Shown here one piece after another: positions 1-7,644 of a DNA stretch of 21,409 bases; the first letter of the stretch is position 1; each line of letters begins with the position of its first letter. The stretch is from ZC4RG30 sp039800965 (GTDB lineage: Bacteria > Pseudomonadota > Gammaproteobacteria > Steroidobacterales > Steroidobacteraceae): positions 1-21,409 of the forward strand of contig JBDLPS010000012.1 in NCBI GenBank assembly GCA_039800965.1, given 5' to 3'. Under the pieces are notes generated by a model. The model saw nothing but the letters and a program-made list of their open reading frames with translations. It ran no database searches and was not told the DNA's origin. The position numbers were made by a program, and so were the translations under genes.

Positions 1-2456
1 CCACGGGCTATGCCGCGGTCCTGCTCGGGCGTCGCCATGGGGCTCCCACGGGTCCCGATGCGGGGCTCATCGTGCTGGGCATGGGCAAACTCGGTGGGGG
101 CGAGCTCAATTTTTCCTCCGACATCGATCTTGTTTTCCTTTTCGCCGAAGGCGGGGAGACCGATGGCCGGGTTCCGATAGATCACCAGGACTTCTATACC
201 CGCCAGGGGCGCATGCTGATCCGCCTGCTCGATGCGCGGACGGAGGATGGCATCGTCTTCCGCGTCGACATGCGGTTGAGGCCGTTCGGTGACAGCGGTC
301 CGCTGGTCGCGAGCTTCGCTTCGCTCGAGGATTACCTGCAGTTGCACGGGCGTGACTGGGAGCGCTATGCCTACGTGAAGGCGAGGGCGCTCTGCGGGCA
401 GGAGGTGTACGCGCCCTTGCGCGAGAACGTCATGAGGCCGTTCGTGTATCGCCGCTACCTGGACTTCGGCGTATTCGATTCGTTGCGGGAAATGAAAAGC
501 CTCATCGCCCGTGAGGTTGCGCGCCGCGAACTCGCGCACCACGTGAAGCTGGGTCCGGGTGGCATTCGCGAAGTCGAATTCATCGTCCAGGCATTCCAGA
601 TCATCCGGGGAGGGCAGGATCGGGCGCTGCGCGAGACCTCGTTGCTGACCGTGCTGCCGCGTCTGTGCGGCGCGAAACTGCTGCCCGCCGCCGTCGTCGA
701 CGAACTGCTCGACGCCTATCTTTTCCTGCGGCGCCTCGAGAACCGGTTGCAGATGGTTGACGACGCCCAGACCCACAGCATGCCGGAGGACGAGGCGGGT
801 CTGGAGCGCATCGCCCTGGCGATGGGGCTGCCCGACGTACCGACGTTGTGGCAGGAGCTCGATGCGCATCGCGCGCGGGTTACCGCCCATTTCGAAGCGG
901 TGATCGTTTCTCAGGCGGCGCCGCACAACGGCAGCGGGTTGGACATCGCGTTGCTGTGGCAGCCGGATGCCGAGCGGGCGCCTTTGCGCGCCCAGTTGGC
1001 CGCACAGGGACTTGATGACCCCGACCAGGCATTGCGGTTCCTGGATGCGATGCGGGACAGCGCGCGGATCCGCCGGCTCGATGAAATAGGCCGTCGCCGG
1101 CTCGAGGCCCTCCTGAAATGCCTGCTTGTCGAATTGCCCCCGGGTCGTGCCATGCCCGTGTTGCAGCGCCTGCTCGCCATCGTCGAGGCCATCGGCCAGC
1201 GGTCTGCTTATTTTGCGCTCCTGCTCGAGAACATCGCGGCGCGAAGGCGGCTGGTCGAGGTCTGCAGCCATGGTGATTTCCTGTCGTCCCGGATCGCAGC
1301 CCATCCCTTGCTGCTCGACGAGCTCATCGACGAGCGTGTGCTCGACTCCTTGCCCGATCGCTTGCAGTTGCAGGCCGACCTGGTCCTTCGCCTCGCGCAG
1401 GTTGCCGATGAGGATCCGGATCGTCAGGTAGAGGCCCTGTGCCATTTCCAGCGGGCTGCCGTCTTTCGCGTGGCGCTGGCCGACCTCATGGGTCGTTTGC
1501 CGCTGATGCAGGTGAGTGACCGTCTCACGGAAATCGCAGAAATCATCGTCGACGCGGCGATGGCGATGGCCTGGGGGCAGATCACGTCGCAATTGGGCGT
1601 GCCACATTGCGTGGACAAGGAAGGTGCGCCGGCGCGCCAGGTCCGTGTCGCGGCGATCGGCTACGGCAAGCTCGGTGGTCGCGAGCTCGGTTATTCATCG
1701 GATCTCGACCTGGTTTTCATCCATGACTCGAGTGGCGACGCGCAGGAGACCGATCGTGCGTCCGGTGCGGTGGACAACCAGGTTTTCTTCGCGCGCTACG
1801 CGCAGCGGTTGATGCATCTGCTGACGTTTCACTCGGCGGCCGGCCGTCTGTACGAGGTGGATGTCAGGCTGCGGCCGAGCGGCAAGGGAGGGATGCTGGT
1901 GACGAGCATCCGCGCGTTCCGCGACTACCAGTTCGCCGAAGCCTGGACCTGGGAGCACCAGGCCTTGCTGCACGCCCGTGCGGTGGCAGGCGACGCAGGC
2001 TTGCGGGAGCGGGTGGAGGACGTTCGCATGGAAGTCCTGGCACATGCCGTGCGGCGGGCCGATCTGCGCACCCAGGTGCGCGACATGCGCGAACGCATGC
2101 GGCGCGAGTTGTCCGCCGGGGGCGACGGTCGCTTTGACCTGAAGCAGGATCGGGGTGGCATCGCCGACATCGAGTTCCTGGCTCAATACTGGGCGCTGCG
2201 CTGGGCGCAGCAGTATCCGCCCGTGGCGCTGTTTCCCGACACCATCCGCCAGCTCGAATCCCTGGCATCCGCGGCGCTCGTGCCCCAGGAAACCGTCGAT
2301 GGGCTCGTCGCGGCCTACAAGGCGTATCGCGCCACCGGCCACCACCGGTCTCTGGACGGGCAGGGCAACGTGGTCGCTGCAACCGATTTCTGTGCCGAGC
2401 GAGCGACGGTCACGGCCGCCTGGGAGGCTGCGATGGCGGACGGGGACAGCCTATAA
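1..2456 (+). CDS. glnE: Bifunctional glutamine synthetase adenylyltransferase / adenylyl-removing enzyme, 5' truncated by window edge
   Basis: GlnE adds AMP to, and removes it from, a tyrosine of glutamine synthetase, under control of PII, so nitrogen assimilation follows glutamine and 2-oxoglutarate levels. The frame is open from base 3 with no start in view, so the true start lies upstream; about 818 residues are visible against about 946 in E. coli. Two nucleotidyltransferase signatures are seen. The first, GMGKLGGGELNFSSDIDL, starts near base 78 and should be the adenylyl-removing centre, with its DxD aspartates near bases 120-128. The second, GYGKLGGRELGYSSDLDL (about 1659-1712), should be the adenylyl-transferring centre with both aspartates kept. 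Helical linker and GlnD/PII-uridylyltransferase-type regions follow each domain, and the C-terminus is complete, ending in TAA. The same-strand zinc-finger gene starts 10 bases later. Family assignment is very secure; the missing N-terminus is purely a window effect. Confidence 0.97.
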   Translation, partial: TGYAAVLLGRRHGAPTGPDAGLIVLGMGKLGGGELNFSSDIDLVFLFAEGGETDGRVPIDHQDFYTRQGRMLIRLLDARTEDGIVFRVDMRLRPFGDSGPLVASFASLEDYLQLHGRDWERYAYVKARALCGQEVYAPLRENVMRPFVYRRYLDFGVFDSLREMKSLIAREVARRELAHHVKLGPGGIREVEFIVQAFQIIRGGQDRALRETSLLTVLPRLCGAKLLPAAVVDELLDAYLFLRRLENRLQMVDDAQTHSMPEDEAGLERIALAMGLPDVPTLWQELDAHRARVTAHFEAVIVSQAAPHNGSGLDIALLWQPDAERAPLRAQLAAQGLDDPDQALRFLDAMRDSARIRRLDEIGRRRLEALLKCLLVELPPGRAMPVLQRLLAIVEAIGQRSAYFALLLENIAARRRLVEVCSHGDFLSSRIAAHPLLLDELIDERVLDSLPDRLQLQADLVLRLAQVADEDPDRQVEALCHFQRAAVFRVALADLMGRLPLMQVSDRLTEIAEIIVDAAMAMAWGQITSQLGVPHCVDKEGAPARQVRVAAIGYGKLGGRELGYSSDLDLVFIHDSSGDAQETDRASGAVDNQVFFARYAQRLMHLLTFHSAAGRLYEVDVRLRPSGKGGMLVTSIRAFRDYQFAEAWTWEHQALLHARAVAGDAGLRERVEDVRMEVLAHAVRRADLRTQVRDMRERMRRELSAGGDGRFDLKQDRGGIADIEFLAQYWALRWAQQYPPVALFPDTIRQLESLASAALVPQETVDGLVAAYKAYRATGHHRSLDGQGNVVAATDFCAERATVTAAWEAAMADGDSL

Positions 2457-2457
2457 T
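2452..2457 (+). promoter_or_regulatory. Perfect -10 hexamer TATAAT overlapping the glnE stop, probable leaderless promoter
   Basis: TATAAT lies across the last glnE codon and its TAA stop, and ends nine bases before the ATG of the zinc-finger gene. Transcription from it would start at or within about three bases of that ATG. No Shine-Dalgarno sequence precedes the ATG, which fits a leaderless or near-leaderless message. No good -35 is seen 16-18 bases upstream, so the promoter could be weak or the match a coincidence. Confidence 0.45.
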
Positions 2458-2466
2458 CCGCACACC

Positions 2467-2664
2467 ATGACCAGCACCGCATCCCAGAAGCTGCAGGCCA
2501 ATGCCGCCCTGCAGTACGAAGTCGAGACGGCGGACCTGCCGCTCTCCTGCCCCATGCCGGAGATGGCGCTCTGGAATTCGCACCCGCGCGTTTTCCTGCC
2601 CATCGAAAAGACGGGGCAGGCCAAGTGCCCCTACTGCGGCGCGGAGTATTCGCTGCGCCGCTGA
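2467..2664 (+). CDS. Small zinc-finger (zf-CHCC, NDUFS6-like) domain protein
   Basis: A 65-residue protein of the CHCC zinc-finger family, related to the zinc-binding end of the mitochondrial complex I subunit NDUFS6. The expected ligands are visible: Cys28, His39, Cys54 and Cys57, in the context HPRVFLPIEKTGQAKCPYCG. The bacterial members are small cytoplasmic proteins of unproven function, often encoded near glnE/ilvE and LPS genes in gammaproteobacteria (from memory). The ATG is the only reasonable start: upstream sequence belongs to glnE, and TATAAT sits just before it. It converges with the DUF6165 gene, with nine bases between the stops, so there is no room for a separate terminator. 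The family call is strong; the function is unknown. Confidence 0.9.
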   Translation: MTSTASQKLQANAALQYEVETADLPLSCPMPEMALWNSHPRVFLPIEKTGQAKCPYCGAEYSLRR

Positions 2665-2673
2665 CCTGCGCCT

Positions 2674-3063
2674 TCAATAGGCGGCGTAGGATTTTTCCTC
2701 GACGATCGAGGAGCCCAGGGCGGTGTTGATCCGTTTCTTGATGGCCGCGCGCTCGTCGTTCTCGATGTAGACGGAGCGAGCCAGTTCGATGAACTCCGCA
2801 TCGAAGGCCTTGTCGCGCTCCTTGTCGCGGATCCGGTCCTCGATGTCCCAGAGACGCTCGTTGACGGCGAGCAGGGCGGCTTCATCGGATCGCACGTCCT
2901 TGGCGCCCCAGGGAGAGTCCTGCCAGCAACGCGTCAGTACATCGAGTTCGCGACGCACGTTCGCGAGCTTGGCGCTGTCCGTGATACGCCGCGACTTGAT
3001 CTGCAGGATCGTCAGCTTGTCGACGAGTTCACCGGGCGACACAGGGGCGAGGAGTTCGTTCAT
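2674..3063 (-). CDS. DUF6165 family protein
   Basis: A 129-residue, highly charged protein that is probably all helical. It begins MNELLAPVSPGELVDKLTIL and continues with a K-(S/R)-RI-x(n)-KLANVRREL segment, the pattern I associate with DUF6165, a family with no known biochemical role that often accompanies LPS or sugar-transfer genes. There is no signal peptide or membrane segment. The start codon overlaps the stop of the upstream glycosyltransferase as ATGA, so the two genes are very likely one transcript with coupled translation. That suggests a role in the same polysaccharide pathway, perhaps as an accessory to the glycosyltransferase; this is inference from position only. The open frame runs far upstream through the glycosyltransferase region, but homology begins at this ATG. 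Confidence 0.85.
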   Translation of the reverse strand: MNELLAPVSPGELVDKLTILQIKSRRITDSAKLANVRRELDVLTRCWQDSPWGAKDVRSDEAALLAVNERLWDIEDRIRDKERDKAFDAEFIELARSVYIENDERAAIKKRINTALGSSIVEEKSYAAY

Positions 3064-4136
3064 GCGCGGGATCGTAGCAGACCGGCCGCGGCCAGGGCCC
3101 GCAGGCGGTCCTGCACATCCTCCACCGTGACAAGATCCATCACCCCGGGCACCTCGATCTTGCGCGTCCAGGCCAGCGCTGTGGCGGGCTTGCCGCAGAA
3201 GCGCTGCGCCGCGTCGTCGTAGCGGTCGACGCTCCATGCCCGGGACAGATACGGGCCGCTGCGCGCGGGATTGGTTGCCGCGTACAGGCCGATGACCGGC
3301 ACACCCGCCAGGGTGCCCATGTGCGCGGGGCCCGAGTCCGGTGACAGCAGCACCGTGGCGCGGCCAAGCAGCGCAAGCATCTGTGGCAGCGTGTCCTTGC
3401 CCGCCTGGTTGATGATCGGCGCTGCCACGGTGGACTCGATCGCGGCGCAGATTTCGCGTTCCAGCGGCGACGGCCCGCCGCAGAGGATCGTGCGCAGGCC
3501 GTATTCCCCCCAGGCATGGTCGATCACCGCGGCATAGCGGTCTGCCCGCCAGTTTCGCAGGGCATGGCTGGAACAGGGACTGACAACCAGCGTCGCGGCT
3601 CCGTCCGGTATCAGTGCCTTGGCGTAGTCCAGCGCATCGGCCGGCAATGGCAGGGCGTGGTCCAGGGGGGTGGCCGGCAGGCCGAGGGCATCGGCGAAAC
3701 CCTGAAAGCTGTCGAGCACGTGCTCGTTGCGCCTGCGCGCGATGCGTCGGTTGGTGAACAGCCATTGCAGTTCGCGGGCGCGCCCGAAATCGAAGCCGAG
3801 CTTGATCCTGGCGGGGATGCGCCGCGCGAGCAGGCTCGCGCGCAACGCCACCTGCAGGTGGAGCAGCAGGTCGAAGTGGCATTCCGCCAGCCGCGCATTC
3901 AACGCTTCACGGGCCTCGCGGCCGGCACGTTTGTCGACGGTGATAAACTCGACGCCCGGGAACAGGCCCATGAGCCGTGCCTCGAGCTTGCCGATCACCC
4001 AGGTAAACCGGGTCGACGGCCAGGCCTTTTGCAACCGGTGCAGCAGCGGCACGACATGGCACGTGTCGCCGATGGCCGACAGGCGCAGGATGCATACGCG
4101 CGCCGGGGGTGTCTTGAAGGGTAAATCAGCGGACAT
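3060..4136 (-). CDS. Glycosyltransferase family 9 protein (ADP-heptose:LPS heptosyltransferase-like)
   Basis: A 358-residue GT-B enzyme of family GT9, the family of WaaC, WaaF and WaaQ heptosyltransferases that build the LPS inner core at the cytoplasmic face of the inner membrane. The N-terminal signature RVCILRLSAIGDTCHVVPLL (about residues 13-32) and the C-terminal nucleotide-sugar signature SPDSGPAHMG (265-274), followed by AGVPVIGLY, are both present. Length is normal for the family. The exact sugar cannot be told from sequence; placement beside kdkA and waaA favours an inner-core heptose or a related sugar. The reading frame extends 57 codons further upstream, but those would overlap kdkA antisense and are not family-like. 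The chosen ATG (bases 4136-4134) lies within the same CATG as the kdkA start. The stop overlaps the DUF6165 start. Confidence 0.9.
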   Translation of the reverse strand: MSADLPFKTPPARVCILRLSAIGDTCHVVPLLHRLQKAWPSTRFTWVIGKLEARLMGLFPGVEFITVDKRAGREAREALNARLAECHFDLLLHLQVALRASLLARRIPARIKLGFDFGRARELQWLFTNRRIARRRNEHVLDSFQGFADALGLPATPLDHALPLPADALDYAKALIPDGAATLVVSPCSSHALRNWRADRYAAVIDHAWGEYGLRTILCGGPSPLEREICAAIESTVAAPIINQAGKDTLPQMLALLGRATVLLSPDSGPAHMGTLAGVPVIGLYAATNPARSGPYLSRAWSVDRYDDAAQRFCGKPATALAWTRKIEVPGVMDLVTVEDVQDRLRALAAAGLLRSRA

Positions 4137-4866
4137 GCGCGATCGCCTGTCGGACCTTGTACGCGAACCTATCCGCTTCGCGGATGGCGAAGGCGCGATG
4201 CTATACAAGCCTTCCGGGGCCGGCAAACCCGTTGCGGAGACCTTCGATGCGGAGGCATGGATCGCGCGTAAGGCGGTGGTCGGCGAGGCGCTGGGTCGCG
4301 GTACCACCTGGATCGTCCGGGACGGTGCCCGGCACCTGGTGCTGCGTCATTACCGGCGGGGCGGGCTCGTCGCCCGCCTGTCGCCGGATGCCTACTTCTG
4401 GCGCGGCGAGGACGCGACGCGACCCTTCCGGGAATTGCGGCTGCTCGACGCGATGCATGCCGCGGGCCTGCCGGTTCCGCCGCCGATCGCGGCGTGCTAT
4501 CGCCGACAGGGGCTTTTCTATCGAGGCGACATCATTACCGCTTTCCTGCCTGGTACTGAATCGCTGGCCCAGCGCATGCGTCGCGGCCAGGTGGATGCGA
4601 GGATCTGGCAGGCCGTGGGGCATTGCCTGCGCCGCTTCCGCGACTTCGGCGTGTTCCATGCCGACTTGAATGCCCACAACATCCTGCTTGCCGGTGAACA
4701 GGGCGTTTTCGTCATCGATTTCGACCGAGGTGACCTGCGGGCTCCCGGGCTGTGGCGCGATGCGAACCTCGTCAGGCTGCGTCGCTCGATCGAAAAGATC
4801 GGCGACGCGCTCGGCCGGCCCTTCGACGAGGCGGGCTGGCGAATGCTGCTCGAGGCCTGCGTCTGA
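4135..4866 (+). CDS. kdkA: 3-deoxy-D-manno-octulosonic acid (Kdo) kinase
   Basis: KdkA uses ATP to phosphorylate the 4-OH of the Kdo residue on Kdo-lipid IVA, at the cytoplasmic face of the inner membrane. The 243-residue product matches the Haemophilus-type enzyme throughout: GRGTTW near residue 55, LRHYRRGGL, the EAGLPVP-like segment AAGLPVPPPIAA, the catalytic loop HADLNAHN (His175, Asp177, Asn182) and a DFD-type metal site (Asp195-Phe196-Asp197). All kinase residues I can place are present. The ATG was chosen because an N-terminal strand (DGEGAMLY) conserved in the family precedes the internal Met at base 4198. A GAAGGG lies 13 bases upstream. The waaA ATG overlaps the TGA stop by one base, so the two are translationally coupled. 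In organisms with KdkA, WaaA usually adds a single Kdo, which KdkA then phosphorylates. Confidence 0.95.
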   Translation: MRDRLSDLVREPIRFADGEGAMLYKPSGAGKPVAETFDAEAWIARKAVVGEALGRGTTWIVRDGARHLVLRHYRRGGLVARLSPDAYFWRGEDATRPFRELRLLDAMHAAGLPVPPPIAACYRRQGLFYRGDIITAFLPGTESLAQRMRRGQVDARIWQAVGHCLRRFRDFGVFHADLNAHNILLAGEQGVFVIDFDRGDLRAPGLWRDANLVRLRRSIEKIGDALGRPFDEAGWRMLLEACV

Positions 4867-6155
4867 TGTTGCGCGTGTTGTATACGACGCTGCTGCGGCT
4901 CGTGCTCCCGATCGTCGCCGTGCTGTTCTGGTGGCGGGGGCGGCGCGATCCGGTGCGCCGCGTGAACCTCCGCGAACGCATGGGGCGCCTTCCGCGGCGG
5001 TCCGGGCCCCAGCCTGTCTGGGTGCATGCGGTGTCCGTGGGCGAAGTGCAGGCGGCGGCCGGATTGATCCGCTTGCTGCGCGAAAGGGACCCGCGCCGGC
5101 CGGTGTTGCTGACGATGGCCACTGCGACGGGCCGCCAGCGGGCCAGGGAGTTGTATCGCGATCCGGGGGTCGAGCAGCGTTTTGCGCCATTCGATCTTCC
5201 CGGTGCCGCCACGCGGTTTCTCCGCGCGGAGAGGCCTTGCCTCGCCATCCTGCTCGAGACCGAGTTGTGGCCCAACCTGCTGTCTGCCTGCGCCCGCGAG
5301 GCCGTACCGGCGGCAATGGCGAGTGCACGCCTCTCTGAACGGTCCTTGCGTCGCTACCAGGGTTTCGCGCCGGGACTGATGCGCAGGACGCTGCGCCTGT
5401 TGTCGCGCATCGGTGCGCAGGGCGAAGCCGACGCGGCACGTTTCATTGCCTTGGGCGCCGATCCGGCCTGCGTCGAGGTCACCGGCAACGTGAAATTCGA
5501 TGTGTCCCTGCCTGCGGACATCGAGGTGCGCGCCGAGGAGGTGCGGAAGCGATGGGCCGGGGGGCGGCAATGCTGGGTCGCGGGCAGTACCCACCCCGGA
5601 GAGGAAAAGCAGGTCCTCGAGGCCCAGAGGCGCCTGGCGTCAGAGCGGGCGGGTATCCCGCCCTTGCTGGTCATGGCGCCGCGCCATCCGGAACGTTTCG
5701 ATGCCGTGGCGCAGTGGCTGGGGCGGGAGGGTGTGTCGTTCGTGCGTCGATCCGATGCATCCGCCGTCGTGGATGCCGGTACCCAGGTGCTGTTGCTCGA
5801 CACACTGGGCGAGTTGCTGGGCTTTTATGCCGCGGGCGATGTGGCCTATGTCGGCGGCAGTCTTGTGCCGGTCGGCGGCCACAATCTCCTGGAGCCGGCC
5901 TCGCTGGGCAAACCGGTGGTCAGTGGGCCCCATCATTTCAATTCGCCCGAGGCCGCATCCCGGCTGGGTGCCTGCGGGGCGTTGCAGGTGGTCCATGACG
6001 GCTCGGCGCTCGCCGACGCCGTAGGTGCCCTGCTGTCGGATCCGGAGGAGGCGGTGCGGCGCGGGCGCGCAGGGCGTGAGGTCGTCCGTCTCAATCGGGG
6101 TGCGGCGGCGCGCAGCCTGGCGCTGCTGGCGCCCTGGCTGCCGCCGCTGCTCTGA
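4866..6155 (+). CDS. waaA: 3-deoxy-D-manno-octulosonic acid transferase (Kdo transferase)
   Basis: WaaA (KdtA) moves Kdo from CMP-Kdo to lipid IVA, an essential step of LPS assembly at the inner membrane. The product is 429 residues, close to the 425 of E. coli. It has one N-terminal membrane anchor (about residues 4-23), the signature WVHAVSVGEVQAA containing the expected catalytic Glu60, a GNVKFD segment before the C-terminal Rossmann half, and the CMP-Kdo-binding block GGSLVPVGGHNLLEPASLGK followed by PVVSGPHHFN. The ATG overlaps the kdkA stop in TGATG. Its stop lies six bases from the stop of the convergent tolC gene. Whether it adds one, two or more Kdo units cannot be read from sequence; pairing with kdkA favours one. 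Confidence 0.97.
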   Translation: MLRVLYTTLLRLVLPIVAVLFWWRGRRDPVRRVNLRERMGRLPRRSGPQPVWVHAVSVGEVQAAAGLIRLLRERDPRRPVLLTMATATGRQRARELYRDPGVEQRFAPFDLPGAATRFLRAERPCLAILLETELWPNLLSACAREAVPAAMASARLSERSLRRYQGFAPGLMRRTLRLLSRIGAQGEADAARFIALGADPACVEVTGNVKFDVSLPADIEVRAEEVRKRWAGGRQCWVAGSTHPGEEKQVLEAQRRLASERAGIPPLLVMAPRHPERFDAVAQWLGREGVSFVRRSDASAVVDAGTQVLLLDTLGELLGFYAAGDVAYVGGSLVPVGGHNLLEPASLGKPVVSGPHHFNSPEAASRLGACGALQVVHDGSALADAVGALLSDPEEAVRRGRAGREVVRLNRGAAARSLALLAPWLPPLL

Positions 6156-6161
6156 CTCGCG

Positions 6162-7574
6162 TCAGCCTGTCGTCTTCGCGGCTTCGCGTCCCGAGGACTT
6201 CACCGTTTCGGTCAGCCACTTGCTGATTTCCTCGACCGTGCCACGGTCGAGGTCCCCCGACGCCAGACGCAGCTGGATCAGGCTGTTCAGGTAACCGTAG
6301 AGCGCCTGCGAGTAGTTCGTCTGGGCCTGCATCAGCTGGCCGCGCGACGTAAGGACGTCGACGATCGTGCTCGTGCCGACCTCATAGCCGGCCTCGGTGG
6401 CCTTCATTGCGGTCTGGCTCGAGGCCAGCGCCTGCTTGAGGGCCTGCACCTGTGAGATGCCGCTGATCACGGCCAGGTAGGAGTCGCGCGCCAGGCGTTC
6501 GGTCTCCCGCGAGGTGCGCTCCAGACGTTCCTTCGCGGCGATCCAGTTGTACTGCGACTGGCGCACCCGCGACTGGGTGTTGCCGCCACTGAAGATCGGA
6601 ACGGTGACCTGCAGCGACACGGATTTGCCATAGGCTTCGGCGGCGCTGTTCGTCACGGTCGAGCCGAGCAGGCGGTTGCCGTCGGAGTTGGAATAGGAGC
6701 GGCCGGCGACGAGGTCGACCGTCGGCAGGTGGCCGCTGAACTGGACCTGTACCTGGTCGCGCGCGATATCGGCGGCCAGACGGCTCGCGGTGAGCGAAGC
6801 GTTCTGGTCCATCGACACCTTGACCCAGTCTTCCTCGTTGGAGGGGGTCGGGGCGGCCAGCGGCATGGATTCGGCCGGTTTGTTCAGGGAGGCGTAGCGA
6901 TCGCCCACCGTGGCGCGCAGCTGTTCCTCGGCATTGGCCAGCGTGCGCTTGGCGGCGATGAGGTTCGCGGCGGAGGTGTCGCGGGCAGCGCGGGCCTGCT
7001 GGACGTCGGTGATCGCGATCAGCCCGACCTCGAAGCGCTTCTCGGCCTGATCGAGCTGGCGCTGGTACGCGTCGCGGGCCGCGGAATTGGCGTCGACGAC
7101 ATCCCGGGCGTTGAGCACCGCGAAGTACTGCTGCGCGACGCGCTGGGCGAGGCCCTGGCGTGCGACGAGGTAGTTCGCCTCGGCCTGCGCCACCTGATGG
7201 CTTGCGGCCTTCAGGGTCATCCAGTTCGCCCAGGAAAAGACGTTCTGGCGGATGTTGATGCGCCAGGTGTCGGTGTTGTTGATGCTGCTGCCGCCCGTCT
7301 GCGATGTCGTCGGCGGGTTGGTGCCGAACACGAACTGCTGGAAGCCGGTGCCGTCGCTCCAGTCGCGCTGGCGGCTGGCGGAGCCGGTGACCTGCGGCAG
7401 CAAGGCGCCCCAGGCCTGCGGGCGCGCTTCGCGGGCCGCGAGCCGGGTGGCATCGGCCTCGCGGATCTGCGGGTCGTTGACCAGCGCGCGGTCATAGACG
7501 GCGAGCAGGTCCTCCGCGAAGGCGGGGCCGGTGGCCAGGCAGAGCATCGAGACGAGCAGAGGAACGCGGTTCAT
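6162..7574 (-). CDS. tolC: TolC family outer membrane channel protein
   Basis: A 470-residue outer membrane efflux channel subunit; TolC-type trimers form the exit duct for type I secretion and RND/MFS/ABC tripartite pumps. A signal peptide is visible (MNRVPLLVSMLCLATGPAFA, cleavage after AFA at residue 20). The mature part starts with the typical DLLAVYDRALVNDPQI segment and shows the two-fold repeat of long helices (Ala/Gln-rich coiled coils near 120-220 and 330-430) with strands such as GKSVSLQVTVPIFSGGNTQS between. The second half carries AGYEVGTSTIVDVL, the family's usual helix-turn segment. It lies 70 bases downstream of the pcm-like gene on the same strand; the gap contains two inverted repeats. 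No pump genes are adjacent, as is usual for a shared channel. Confidence 0.95.
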   Translation of the reverse strand: MNRVPLLVSMLCLATGPAFAEDLLAVYDRALVNDPQIREADATRLAAREARPQAWGALLPQVTGSASRQRDWSDGTGFQQFVFGTNPPTTSQTGGSSINNTDTWRINIRQNVFSWANWMTLKAASHQVAQAEANYLVARQGLAQRVAQQYFAVLNARDVVDANSAARDAYQRQLDQAEKRFEVGLIAITDVQQARAARDTSAANLIAAKRTLANAEEQLRATVGDRYASLNKPAESMPLAAPTPSNEEDWVKVSMDQNASLTASRLAADIARDQVQVQFSGHLPTVDLVAGRSYSNSDGNRLLGSTVTNSAAEAYGKSVSLQVTVPIFSGGNTQSRVRQSQYNWIAAKERLERTSRETERLARDSYLAVISGISQVQALKQALASSQTAMKATEAGYEVGTSTIVDVLTSRGQLMQAQTNYSQALYGYLNSLIQLRLASGDLDRGTVEEISKWLTETVKSSGREAAKTTG

Positions 7575-7605
7575 GGTGCACCTGAGACGTGGGGCTTCGG
7601 ATTAA

Positions 7606-7620
7606 GAGCCTTTACGGCTC
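7606..7620 (-). other. Small stem-loop between pcm and tolC
   Basis: GAGCC and GGCTC arms (5 bp, perfect) enclose a five-base loop. On the minus strand the hairpin is followed by TTAAT, so it resembles a weak terminator or attenuator between pcm and tolC. The stem is short and the U-run poor, so function is uncertain. Confidence 0.3.
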
Positions 7621-7627
7621 GGCAAGT

Positions 7628-7639
7628 TCCCGATCGGGA
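7628..7639. promoter_or_regulatory. Perfect 12-bp palindrome upstream of tolC (possible operator)
   Basis: TCCCGATCGGGA is fully self-complementary and lies in the short gap between the pcm stop and the tolC start, 54 bases before the tolC ATG. It could bind a dimeric regulator of tolC. It cannot act as an ordinary hairpin because there is no loop. It may also be a chance palindrome in GC-rich DNA. Confidence 0.3.
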
Positions 7640-7644
7640 CGCTA

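Noticed and set aside
72..74. GTG at base 72 as the glnE start
   Set aside because: The frame continues open to the window edge with family-like sequence before it; the codon is inside the GMGKLGG domain.
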